A DNA stretch of 46,686 nucleotides. Source: Pseudomonadota bacterium. Its GTDB lineage: Bacteria; Pseudomonadota; Gammaproteobacteria; Acidiferrobacterales; Acidiferrobacteraceae. Below the pieces are notes generated by a model. It was not told where the DNA came from. It searched no databases and saw nothing but the letters and a program-made list of their open reading frames with translations. The position numbers and the translations under genes are program-made. Below are positions 34,534 through 42,588 of the stretch, in pieces. The stretch is taken from the NCBI GenBank assembly GCA_021794275.1, contig JAJYRD010000075.1, forward strand, positions 1-46,686. Direction: 5' to 3'. Every line of letters begins with the position of its first letter. Positions within the stretch are counted from its first letter, which is position 1.

Positions 34534-35250
34534 ATGGTAGTCCTGCAATATATCGTCCATTTGGCGAACTACTCGGATGGCGTCTTGTACATTTTGGCGC
34601 TCGTCATGATGCTTGAGATCGCAGTAATATTCGATAGGTTATGGTTCCTGCGGCGTGGCCTTAGGGGAGGCAAGGAGGTTATTAAAGACATATCACGACG
34701 GGGCAAGATGCAGCGCGATGACCTAAAGGAGATTGCCGAACGCTGCGCCGGGCTGCCTGAAGCACGGCTTGTGGAGGTGGCGGAGCGCTACTTTGGGCTT
34801 ATTCACCATTATGGGAGCGCCCGTGGTGAGGCTTTTGCCAATCGCCTGGATGAATCCATATTTCTTATTACACCCGCTCTCGATAAGAGGTTGTGGCTTC
34901 TCGATACGATCGTGACATTGGCGCCCCTCCTGGGGCTATTTGGCACCATAATCGGGATGTTCCATGCCTTTTCCATACTGGCCCTGCCTGGACACGCGCC
35001 AACTTCGGTAACCGCCGGAGTGGCCGACGCCCTGATCGCCACGGCCACCGGTCTCTTCATAGCCATGGTTGGCCTCATAAGCTTCAACGCCTTTAACAAC
35101 GCCATAGAGAAGATCGTTTATCAGCTGGAATCCTTGAAGATTCTCTTGCTAAACCGTATGGATGGCGCGCCGGTTTGGGCGGAAGCGGGATCGGTAACGC
35201 CCGCGCAAGGGCAAGAGGGCCGACCGGTGGATGGCCGGGTAATGATCTGA
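34534..35250 (+). CDS. exbB: ExbB-type (MotA/TolQ/ExbB) proton channel protein
   Basis: ExbB forms the inner-membrane proton channel that powers TonB. The 238-residue protein has a membrane segment near residues 15-35 (SDGVLYILALVMMLEIAVIF), a cytoplasmic loop, and two further segments near 128-150 and 170-195. The family core is LDTIVTLAPLLGLFGTIIGM (about 125-145) and VADALIATATGLFIAMVGLI (about 165-185). ATG 34534 has TAAGGAGAT seven bases upstream. exbD follows after 11 bases and tonB after a further 52, so the three make a self-contained energising system. Its promoter matches that of the TonB receptor at 19209, suggesting it serves that receptor. Confidence 0.92.
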   Translation: MVVLQYIVHLANYSDGVLYILALVMMLEIAVIFDRLWFLRRGLRGGKEVIKDISRRGKMQRDDLKEIAERCAGLPEARLVEVAERYFGLIHHYGSARGEAFANRLDESIFLITPALDKRLWLLDTIVTLAPLLGLFGTIIGMFHAFSILALPGHAPTSVTAGVADALIATATGLFIAMVGLISFNAFNNAIEKIVYQLESLKILLLNRMDGAPVWAEAGSVTPAQGQEGRPVDGRVMI

Positions 35251-35261
35251 AGGAGGGCAAT

Positions 35262-35663
35262 ATGACGCCACGAATGGGTCGACGCAAGAAGGGTCGGGTG
35301 GAGATCATCCCCATGATCGATGTCATGCTTTTCCTGCTTGTGTTTTTCATTATGATCACGATGCAGATGATATCGGACCGCGGTCTGCATCTTAACCTGC
35401 CGACCTCGAGCCAGGCTCACCCATTGCCACATCCGCGTTTCGTCATCAATGTGAAGACGCCCGGCACGGTGGTGGTAAACGGCAAGCATTATGACCTGGC
35501 TGCCCTTGCCGCCATGCTGCATTCGGACGGCAATCCGGCCAAGACGCAAGTGACGATCGCAGCCGACAAGAAGGTGCCGTTTCAGGAATTCGTGCACGTT
35601 ATGGATGCCTGTCGCAAGGGCGGTGTGAGCCAGATCGGAATCGCGACGGAGCCCAAGCCGTGA
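35262..35663 (+). CDS. exbD: ExbD-type biopolymer transport protein
   Basis: ExbD is the single-pass partner of ExbB. The 133 residues start with a basic cytoplasmic tail (MGRRKKGRVEIIPMIDVMLF), in which the aspartate of PMIDVM at about residue 21 is the essential proton-translocating residue within the membrane segment (about 18-42). A periplasmic domain follows (VVVNGKHYDLAAL, VTIAADKKVPFQEFVHVMDA), as in ExbD/TolR. ATG 35262 has AAGGAGGG seven bases upstream and lies 11 bases after exbB. Confidence 0.92.
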   Translation: MTPRMGRRKKGRVEIIPMIDVMLFLLVFFIMITMQMISDRGLHLNLPTSSQAHPLPHPRFVINVKTPGTVVVNGKHYDLAALAAMLHSDGNPAKTQVTIAADKKVPFQEFVHVMDACRKGGVSQIGIATEPKP

Positions 35664-35715
35664 GCGCTTTGGGGGGAATGCCAGACGGCAGGCGGCGGCC
35701 GTCAAGGAGCCGCGC

Positions 35716-36456
35716 ATGAGCGTCTTGGGATGGCCGGCGGGAAATGAACGGGGCGATGACGGGAACTCGCGGGCGTTTCCGTATGCTTTGGCCGGGGCCT
35801 TCGTGCTGGAGGTTGGCCTGGTCGCGGCCGTGGCCCTTTGGCCTCACAGTAAACCTCATGTCGTGCGGCTAAGCTCGATCGCAGTCCAGATGGTGACCTT
35901 GCCGCAGCCTGTGCCGGCGCAACCGCGGGCAAGGCCGGTGATCCCGCCGCCCTTGGTCCACAAGATTCCGCCTAAACCGATTGTCACTAAGGCGCCGGTG
36001 CACGAGGTCGTGCCGCCGCCCGTGAAGCCCAAGCTAGTTCCAAAGTCGGTACGGGTGATGCCGCCGCATAGACCCATGCCGGTCGTAAGGCCCCATAAGG
36101 TCGCGCCTGTGAAGTCCCATAAGTTGGCGCCGGCGCCCGATCCGTCGCCGCAACTGCTCGCGTCGCTCATGTCACGCTACGTGGGTCTTGTGAGGCCCGT
36201 GATACAGGGGCACTTGCATGTCCCGCCGATGCTGAAGGCAATGGGGCTTTCCGGTCGCTCCACGATAGAATTTCGCCTGTCACCGCTCGGGCATCTCCTG
36301 TGGGCCAAGATCCTCGTACCAAGCCGCATCGGCGCGGTGAACGGCGCCGCGCTCGCGGCCGTAGAGCGTAGCCACTACCCTCCGTTTTTGAAACGTATGC
36401 CGAAGCGGGACACGACCTTCGAGATTACCGTACACATCAGCGGGGACGGTTCGTGA
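35716..36456 (+). CDS. tonB: TonB energy-transducing protein
   Basis: TonB spans the periplasm and transmits energy to outer-membrane receptors. The 246-residue protein has a single membrane anchor (about residues 21-42, AFPYALAGAFVLEVGLVAAV), a long proline- and lysine-rich spacer (about 60-145, with repeated PP, KP and VRP pairs) and a C-terminal TonB domain (about 150-243, including STIEFRLSPLGHLLWAKIL and the AALAAVERSHYPPF block). ATG 35716 has AAGGAG seven bases upstream. It closes the exbB-exbD-tonB set and lies 37 bases before the NCS1 permease. Confidence 0.88.
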   Translation: MSVLGWPAGNERGDDGNSRAFPYALAGAFVLEVGLVAAVALWPHSKPHVVRLSSIAVQMVTLPQPVPAQPRARPVIPPPLVHKIPPKPIVTKAPVHEVVPPPVKPKLVPKSVRVMPPHRPMPVVRPHKVAPVKSHKLAPAPDPSPQLLASLMSRYVGLVRPVIQGHLHVPPMLKAMGLSGRSTIEFRLSPLGHLLWAKILVPSRIGAVNGAALAAVERSHYPPFLKRMPKRDTTFEITVHISGDGS

Positions 36457-36493
36457 GGAGCGGCGATAACGGCGTGAGCGGGGAGGGCGAACT

Positions 36494-37888
36494 ATGGCGC
36501 GCGAACAGCATTCTTTAGGGGCGACCGGCGCGGACGAGCGCGGGGGATCGACGTGGGGGGCGTTCTTCATATGGCTCGCGGCCACCATGACCGCCTCGAC
36601 CATCCCTTTAGGCGGCATCATGGCGCAGATGTTCCCGCACGCACCGTTCCTGTTGGTGATACTGGTGGCGTCCGGGTTTTTCCTTCTGGTCGGCATCGTG
36701 AGCATCCCGGGATTCGTCTACGGCTTGCCTGCCATGGTGATATCCGAGCGCTTGTTCGGGGCGCGCGTCAACCGCGCGATAGCGGCGGCAAACTGGCTCT
36801 CTCAGGTCGGATGGGAGAGTGTCGTTCTGGTGATCGTCACCTATATCGTCCGCAGCCTGCTGTTTCCCGGCGATACTGTCTATCCGTTGATGGCGACACT
36901 GACCGCGCTTGCCGTGTCATTACTCGCTAATTTCGCGGTCCCACTACTGGGATACCGCGCCATCGTCGTGGCACAAAAAGCGGGCGCCGGGGTTTTGATG
37001 GTCCTCTCGATCATTATCCTCTTCCATATCCCCCTCAAGGACAGTCTCGTGCCGGACAGCGCCGTTATGTCGGGGGCCACCCTGCGCAGCGCTCTTGGCG
37101 CCTTGTCCCTGGGGCTCATGGGTGGCGCCCTATCATGGACCATGTTCGCGTCGGACTATTCGCGATTCACCCGGAGCGACGCATCGCTGGCGCGGGTAGC
37201 CCTGACGCCGGCGGCAGGCGGATTTCTCGGAACCTTCGTCATCCTCCTGGTATCCGTGGCCCTCTATCAGGCGGGTGGGGTCACGTTCGGCAGGGATGGG
37301 ATCGCCTTCCCGCGTGGCATGTTTCATAGTGAGGTTTTGTATTACGGCTTTTGCGTCTTTGCCGTCCTCGGATTGCTCGCCTCGAACTTCCTGAATGCGT
37401 TCAGTTCGGCCTTCAGTCTCGCGGTTACCCTGCGGCGTGACCTGAATCGGCGCCTCTCGACATTTGTGGATGCCTCCATAGGGACGGTGGTGGCCACCTG
37501 GATCCTGTTTTATGCCCCTACCTTCCTTGATGTGTTCGAGGTCTTTCTATCGCTCCTTATTATCGTCGCCGCGCCCTGGACGGGCGTGGTCGCCGTGGAG
37601 ATCGTGGGTGACCTTCTCGATAAGGGCGGTCTGCGAGATCCAGTACTATGGGCCCCGGGTCGGCAGGGCCGCGCGGTGGTCCTCGCGCTGTCGATAGCTG
37701 GGAGCGCGGTCTTCTCAAGCAACCCCCTGTGGGTCGGCTATGGCGCCCGCGCGCTCGGGGGTGTCGACATCTCCCCCTTGGTGGGCCTCGCCCTGGGCGC
37801 GCTGCTTGCGACCGGCGTGCGCCTTGCGCGTGGAGCATCCACACGTGCCGGGCTTGAGCGGACCAAGGCCGACGTGCGGCCTTCGTAA
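36494..37888 (+). CDS. NCS1-family (CodB-like) nucleobase permease
   Basis: The 464-residue inner-membrane protein has about 12 hydrophobic segments and resembles the NCS1 cation symporters for cytosine, purines, hydantoin or allantoin. Visible family features are GSTWGAFFIWLAATMTASTI near residue 18, LSLGLMGGALSWTMFASDYS near 198, and the ADYSRF-type motif read here as SDYSRFTR. ATG 36494 has GGAGGGCG seven bases upstream. It lies in the same direction and 37 bases after tonB, so it is probably the inner-membrane importer for the heterocycle taken up by the TonB receptor. Substrate cannot be read from sequence. No clear terminator follows. Confidence 0.82.
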   Translation: MAREQHSLGATGADERGGSTWGAFFIWLAATMTASTIPLGGIMAQMFPHAPFLLVILVASGFFLLVGIVSIPGFVYGLPAMVISERLFGARVNRAIAAANWLSQVGWESVVLVIVTYIVRSLLFPGDTVYPLMATLTALAVSLLANFAVPLLGYRAIVVAQKAGAGVLMVLSIIILFHIPLKDSLVPDSAVMSGATLRSALGALSLGLMGGALSWTMFASDYSRFTRSDASLARVALTPAAGGFLGTFVILLVSVALYQAGGVTFGRDGIAFPRGMFHSEVLYYGFCVFAVLGLLASNFLNAFSSAFSLAVTLRRDLNRRLSTFVDASIGTVVATWILFYAPTFLDVFEVFLSLLIIVAAPWTGVVAVEIVGDLLDKGGLRDPVLWAPGRQGRAVVLALSIAGSAVFSSNPLWVGYGARALGGVDISPLVGLALGALLATGVRLARGASTRAGLERTKADVRPS

Positions 37889-38239
37889 CGGACATGGCTG
37901 CGAAGAAGCCTGATCAGGGCACGGAAAAGTGCCCTCTTCTCGGCGGATTCGCCGCCACTGCGTCTCGCGACCCTACCAGAACGCGCCGCAGTGCTCCGCC
38001 TGGTAGCGCCTAGCCGTTCAGGGGTGGTGACCGGCCATGCGGGCGGCAATGAGCGGGGCTATCGCCCCATGGGCGATCACATCACTCCGGCCTTCCCCGC
38101 TGTTCGACATGGCGGGCCGTGAACAACCCCGTTTGTGGGGGCGTGGCCCATGTATTGCTTGAATACGGACAGGGACGCCACCCACGGTCAGGAGACCGGT
38201 GCTGCGACTCCAGAATACGGGCTTGCTCCCCTAATACCG
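37889..38239. other. Intergenic stretch without a recognisable gene
   Basis: About 350 bases after the permease. No frame on either strand has known motifs. It leads into insertion-sequence remnants and marks the left edge of a scarred accessory region. Confidence 0.55.
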
Positions 38240-38513
38240 TTTCCGATGATCGGCAAACTCCTTGCGCTAGCCAAGCGACTGGTGACCGTTTTCAGAGGGT
38301 TCACAAAGGCGGACGGCAAGACCTTGGGCGCCAACGCCAGGCGCCGACATCCATGGTCCGCCTGACCATGGCATGCCAGCATCTCGCACCCCCCCATTGC
38401 GCGGCCGTGTTTCGGAAGATAGTCTCCCGTCGGTCCCGCGCGGGGCCAGTCAGGCATTTGCATCGATACTTCGTGACCAGAACCACGTGATGGTTCAGGG
38501 TGATACACGCCAT
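38240..38513 (-). pseudogene. tnpA: IS200/IS605 TnpA transposase remnant
   Basis: From ATG 38513 the minus strand reads LNHHVVLVTKYRCKCLTG and then IFRNTAAQWGG, the start of the Y1 REP/IS200 transposase, with the HUH-like neighbourhood altered. A frameshift follows and a second frame continues with KVLPSAFVNPLKTVTSRL, which is the C-terminal block including the helix before the catalytic tyrosine. The catalytic HUH region reads ADHGCR rather than ADHVHL, so the enzyme is dead. It is divergent from a TnpB fragment 46 bases away, the usual IS605 layout. Confidence 0.7.
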
Positions 38514-38559
38514 GATGCGGGGGACTTAGGCGTGTGCCGGGTCCTGGCAACCCGGCGCC

Positions 38560-38660
38560 ATGCGCTTCAAATCCCGCCGCAAAGTCCGCTATCGCCTCTA
38601 TCCCCAGGCCGCCCCAAGCGGAGCGGTGGGAGACGATGCGGGGCTTACACCAATCCCAAG
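38560..38660 (+). pseudogene. tnpB: IS605 TnpB N-terminal fragment
   Basis: From ATG 38560 the plus strand reads MRFKSRRKVRYRLYPQAA, like the start of TnpB (a ...RLYP... opening), then a frameshift and PQAERWETMRGL before the similarity ends. Only about 35 codons remain. The rest of the element has been lost, and the duplicated dehydrogenase fragment begins about 115 bases further on. Confidence 0.45.
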
Positions 38661-38775
38661 AGTAGTTATTCATGGGCTGTCTAGGTCACCCTGGGGGCCG
38701 GCGGGTCGCGGTGGCTGGCCGACGGTTCATGGCGAATACCGTGATACGTACCTGGTCTGCAAGGTAGCCATGAGA

Positions 38776-39285
38776 GTCTTCGTGAACATGGAAAGGCCGG
38801 CCTTCGCCGTCGTATAGGCGCTGTAGCCCTTCCATGGGATGAACTCGTGCACCGAGGTGACGTTGATGATGACGCCACGGGCGTTTTTTTGCATGGCGGC
38901 CAACGCCGCCCGGGCGCAGTGGTAGGGACCTATGAGGTCGACGGCGAGGACTTCTTGCCAGCGTTGCGGGTCGTCTTCGCCCACCACCGCGCAGGTGCCA
39001 TCCATGCCGGCGTTGTTGACGAGAATATCCACGGATCCGAAGGCGCGGTCGACGTCCTGCACGAGCCCTATGGCGGCCTGATGATCCGAGAGGTCGGCGG
39101 AAAAGGCCTGCGCACGCCCCCCGATGGCTTTGATCGCCGTGACCACGCTTTCGGCCTGCGCCTGTCCGCTGCGATAATGGACGGCGACCGTGGCGCCGGC
39201 TTGCGCCAGGGTCAGGGCGATGGCACTGCCGAGACCACCGCTTGCCCCGGTGACGAGTGCGGTACGACCTTCAAGACTGATCTGT
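38776..39285. repeat. 510-bp direct repeat, left copy
   Basis: The 510 bases are the same, as far as I can read, as 42860-43369 (offset 4084), in the same orientation. The right copy is inside the intact dehydrogenase gene. The two copies flank the EamA transporter and the AbiE pair. Confidence 0.9.
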
Positions 39286-39328
39286 TTGACATCCCCCTCG
39301 TCTCTCTTTGGAGCGAGGAGGATGTCAA
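39286..39328. repeat. Inverted repeat abutting the duplication edge
   Basis: Arms TTGACATCCCCCTCG (39286-39300) and CGAGGAGGATGTCAA (39314-39328) pair at 14 of 15 positions around a 13-base loop. The left arm starts at the first base after the 510-bp repeat. It lies 48 bases before a micro-ORF and the EamA gene, so it may be a mobile-element end or a leader hairpin. Confidence 0.65.
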
Positions 39329-39376
39329 GGCATACTTGCGAGCCATTCATCCGACTAGCGAGGAGGAATCGTCACC

Positions 39377-39394
39377 ATGCGCCAGACGTCATGA
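39377..39394 (+). CDS. Five-residue leader micro-ORF
   Basis: ATG 39377 has a strong GAGGAGG about ten bases upstream and encodes MRQTS. Its TGA overlaps the EamA ATG as ATGA. The EamA gene has no other ribosome site nearby, so translation may depend on this coupling. Confidence 0.4.
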   Translation: MRQTS

Positions 39395-40293
39395 CAAAGT
39401 ATCCGTACCTGTCGCGAGTGAGCGACGTATCGCTGACCCTGATAGTCCTCATCGGCATGGCTGCCAACAGCCTGCTCGCGCGCGGCGCACTGGCGCATCA
39501 CCTCATTGGCCCGACGCTCTTTACATTGGTGCGTCTTGCGAGCGGGGCAGCGACGCTCCTGTTGCTTTCCAGGGGCCAGAGTCTCACGCGCCCGAGACGG
39601 AACGCGCTCTGGCTTTTTCTTTACGCGGCCGCCTTCTCCTACACCTATCTCGTTCTGGGAGCCGCAATGGGCGCTCTACTGCTCTTTTTTTCCGTGCAAT
39701 GGACTATGTTCCTCGGAGCCGTCCGGCGGGGAGAGCGCCCGACCCCGAGGCATGTAGTCGGCGGACTCTTGGCGCTCTCCGGGCTTTATACGCTGGTCGC
39801 CCTGCACCTCCACACCCCGGCCCCGTGGGCCGTGATCGGCATGCTGATCGCGGGTAGTGCCTGGGGTCTCTATTCGATGCCGGGGCGGGATCGGGGCAAT
39901 CCTCTCGCGCAGACGACCTCGAATTTCGTGTACGCGGCCCTTTTGGCCCTGGGTCTCGGCGCGATCCGCTTCCTGTCGGGGGTCGCGCCCAGACCCATAC
40001 ACCCACTTGGCCTTGCCGAAGCGATCGTCTCAGGCGCGGTGACGTCGGCGCTCGTCTACCTGCTATGGTATGCGCTCTTGCCGCGACTTGCGACTGTCGT
40101 GGCAGCTACGATCCAGCTCGCGGTGCCCGTGATCGTGGCCTTGGGCGGCTGGCTCTTTCTGCAAGAGGCCCTCACGTATCGCTTCGTACTGGCCGCGAGT
40201 CTTGTCCTCGGCGGTGTGGCGCTCACAATGCGCCGGAGCGGGACGACTGAGGCTTCTTCTTCCGCTGCGCGCGAGCGACGTAGGGGCCCGTAG
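39391..40293 (+). CDS. EamA/DMT-superfamily transporter
   Basis: The 300-residue inner-membrane protein has about ten hydrophobic segments in two EamA halves, as in drug/metabolite transporters. Features include TLIVLIGMAANSLLARGAL at the N-terminus, FLYAAAFSYTYLVLGAAMGA and LLFFSVQWTM near 80-110, and in the second half TSALVYLLWYALLPRLATVV, then LAVPVIVALGGWLFLQEAL near 250. The conserved end-of-domain pattern (GGWLFLQE) is clear. ATG 39391 is coupled to the upstream micro-ORF. The C-terminal tail is short and basic. The substrate is unknown. It is located between the two copies of the 510-bp repeat. Confidence 0.8.
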   Translation: MTKYPYLSRVSDVSLTLIVLIGMAANSLLARGALAHHLIGPTLFTLVRLASGAATLLLLSRGQSLTRPRRNALWLFLYAAAFSYTYLVLGAAMGALLLFFSVQWTMFLGAVRRGERPTPRHVVGGLLALSGLYTLVALHLHTPAPWAVIGMLIAGSAWGLYSMPGRDRGNPLAQTTSNFVYAALLALGLGAIRFLSGVAPRPIHPLGLAEAIVSGAVTSALVYLLWYALLPRLATVVAATIQLAVPVIVALGGWLFLQEALTYRFVLAASLVLGGVALTMRRSGTTEASSSAARERRRGP

Positions 40294-40729
40294 TCCGCCG
40301 AACGCATAGATCCGGGCAGGTGCCTGCCCGGTGATCAGGGGCACCCATTACGAGGGACGCCCGCCGGTGAAGATATGTCTGAATACAGATAAGGCCTTCA
40401 CGATTGGCGGCAGGGCAGTGCGTATCGGCGGTTCGGTGCGTGCTTGAGGAGAAACGGGCCGCTCGCCCTTACGTGGGGTCGTTGGTGGCCTCACCATAAC
40501 CGCTACAGCCTGTGAAAGGCTGATGTGTATGGACGCCATCCTCGCAGTCGAGTATCTGACAAAGTGGCTCGGTGAGAATCCAGTGATCGTGAACGCTCTC
40601 TAGGGCTGGTTTTGCCGGGATACCGTTACCAGCGGGCGTTAAACGCACAAGGGAACTCACTGGCCCTTCGGCATGAACCTCCCCCGAGGGCATGCAACGC
40701 ACTCGGGAGCAGCACCTATGGGCCGGTCC
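40294..40729. other. Intergenic stretch without a recognisable gene
   Basis: About 435 bases between the transporter and the end of the AbiE pair. I see no gene. A short block near 40376 (ATGTCTGAATACAGATAAGG) partly resembles one near 38151 (ATGTATTGCTTGAATACGGA), possibly scraps of the same element. Confidence 0.4.
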
Positions 40730-41738
40730 TTACATGATCGCGGCCTCGGGGTCGCCGTGCGCGCGGATGCACGATCCGGTTAACGCCGCGCGCGCCCAAT
40801 CCGTGAACGAGGCCGCGACCTCGGAGTAGGGCGGCGTCTCCCCCCAAATAAGGGATCGGCAAAGCTGTTCATAGCGTCGCTCGGTGGCCACATCCGATGC
40901 GAGAGAGGCCACAACGTCCAGGAGTATCGAACCCGGATCCTCCCGAAAGGCGGGGAACTGGTTCCCGTAAGTGGTTTGATCGCGAGTCATGACGCGCGCG
41001 ACGAGAGAGATCAGTCGCTCCAGGGGGCACTGGTCGGACGCACGTTGCGAGATGACGTGCACATCGTAAAGGGGGCGCACCAGACGGTCGTCGTAGGCGT
41101 CGCGGCCCAGGCGCGCCTGATCCTGGGCGGTTCGCCGCAGGTAACCCACGATCTTGTCCGCCACGGTATCCGCGATGCTTACCACGGGGACGAGCGGGGC
41201 GGGGGGCCGGTTATCTTGGGGGGCGCCGATCCGGTCCAGGATCGTACGCAAGGGTTTCGTTTCGACCGCGGAGATCGGCGTAAGGGTGGTGATCTCGAGA
41301 TGGATGTGGGGGCGGGGCCTCATCGGACGTAGCGAGCGCGCTCTGATCGGCGAAATGGCCCATGATGTACTCATTGCCGCTGCACCCCTTCATTTCGCCA
41401 TCCAACGGAAACCCGGCGGCCTCCAGGGTGTTCTGGATGGCGGACTTCACCGACGAGAGGAAGCGGCGCTTCGCAGTCTGGCCCGTGACGGTTTCGGGAA
41501 CAACGATGCGGAAGTCAGCATCCTCGGACATGCGCTCGATCACGCCATGGGCCTGGGAGAGGGCGGTCCCTCCGCAAAAGACGATCTGGGCGCCCGCCGC
41601 GGGTCCGACGCGACAGACCGCATCCACGGCGTCGCGGACCAGGGCGTCTTTTTCCAGCATCGCGCCGCTTAAGGCAACCGCGCGCCTGCGGATGATCCTT
41701 TCGATCTCCTGGATCTGGTTATCCGCGAGACCTTTCAT
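40730..41738 (-). pseudogene. abiEii: AbiEii-type nucleotidyltransferase toxin, frameshifted
   Basis: Together two minus-strand frames make an AbiEii/AbiGii nucleotidyltransferase, the toxin half of a type IV toxin-antitoxin and abortive-infection system. The first frame, from ATG 41738, has the core motif FCGGTALSQAHGVIERMSED followed by ADFRI near residue 55-80. It continues to about 41325, where a one-base shift in a run of C and G (GAGGCCCCGCCCCC on that strand) moves the reading to the second frame, PHIHLEITTLTPIS, then ETKPLRTILDRIG, VADKIVGYLRR with the conserved lysine, and on to a stop at 40730. It overlaps the antitoxin gene by 20 bases. If the shift is real, the toxin is broken; a sequencing error in the C run is possible. 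Confidence 0.7.
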
Positions 41739-42153
41739 ACCGGAGCACCCTCTTGCCGAAACCGATCTTGCGAGTGATGCGGGAATCCCCCACATCGTAC
41801 GCGAGCCACGCAGGCACTTGCGTGCTGCGGTTCTCATTATAAGCCCGCGTGACACTATCGGTCCGTGGCGAAATTCCCATCTTGACGAGGAGTTCGCGAG
41901 TGTAGGCGCGATCACTGCAGGCGGGATACACAAACCGTTCGCCACGGTCCTTATCGACAGCCGCGCGCACATACGCGCCATACCCCACCCTGACGAGCAC
42001 CCCCTCCCGCACGAGGGCTGCTAGGACGCGGGCGATCGAGGAATACGAGATCGGAGCCAGCGCAGCGACGAATTCGGCGCACAGAAAGGCATTCTCCTGG
42101 GGGCGGCCGGCCAGATAGGCTTCGAGGGTTTGGCGGGTCTTGGGTGGCTTCAT
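41719..42153 (-). CDS. AbiEi-like antitoxin / transcriptional regulator
   Basis: The 144-residue protein has an N-terminal winged helix-turn-helix (about residues 20-65, SYSSIARVLAALVREGVLVRVGYGAYVRA) typical of the AbiEi antitoxin and related DUF6088 proteins. The C-terminal part (about 75-144) contains ELLVKMGISPRTDSVTRAYN and a GKRVLRYERS ending. It probably represses its own promoter and neutralises the nucleotidyltransferase encoded downstream, with which it overlaps by 20 bases. ATG 42153 is used. The preceding intergenic region should contain the operon promoter. Confidence 0.7.
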   Translation of the reverse strand: MKPPKTRQTLEAYLAGRPQENAFLCAEFVAALAPISYSSIARVLAALVREGVLVRVGYGAYVRAAVDKDRGERFVYPACSDRAYTRELLVKMGISPRTDSVTRAYNENRSTQVPAWLAYDVGDSRITRKIGFGKRVLRYERSRG

Positions 42154-42588
42154 TGGGGCGGCCTCGGCAACATGGACGACTCAATACGCTTGCATGGTAC
42201 TGTAATGCGATATGTTTGTCGAGATCGGGGCCGGCGTGATCGCGTATTGTCGGGCGCGCTGCTCCATTCAGGTATGTGTGAGGGCACAGTGCGTGCAGAA
42301 GCACGCTCTATCTGGCATGGGCGCGTGCGGTAGATCATCAGTACGGTAAGACGCTGCATGGTGCGGGCCACGTCGTTGGTGGAAGTGGCGAGACCGGGGT
42401 CGTGACCGGGAGGCGCGCCCGAATTCCGGCCGCGGCAGGTACGATGTGCCAAAATCGCATCGCCAGGGGTTCAGGCCTCCTTTTTGAGACCGCCCTGAAC
42501 CCGATCTGTCCGCAAGCGACCGCACGGCCTACCGGTCAAGGCCGCCTGCGCGGCGGGTGATGACTTGCCTGTTCCGCGTTGCCCGCGG
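42154..42588. other. Intergenic stretch without a recognisable gene
   Basis: About 435 bases between the AbiE pair and the intact dehydrogenase. No frame has known motifs. The promoter of the AbiE pair should lie near its left end. No clear terminator for the dehydrogenase was found. Confidence 0.5.

Larger units (their letters stand above)
38727..39350 (-). pseudogene. Truncated duplicate of a short-chain dehydrogenase
   Basis: This minus-strand frame repeats residues 3 to about 172 of the intact dehydrogenase at 42589-43374 without an amino-acid change, from QISLEGRTALVTGASGG to AGLSMFTKTL, and then runs into unrelated codons (MATLQTRYVSRYSP) and stops. The C-terminal third, with the VAPG and VDGGM blocks, is missing. 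At the other end the normal start codon is replaced by unrelated sequence. It retains TGASGGLG, NNAG and the YTTAK motif but should not fold normally. It is the left copy of a 510-bp duplication. Confidence 0.85.

Noticed and set aside
38843-39857. 336-codon plus-strand frame over the duplicated region
   Set aside because: It is antisense to the dehydrogenase fragment and reads out of frame into the EamA gene; the same shadow occurs in the right copy.
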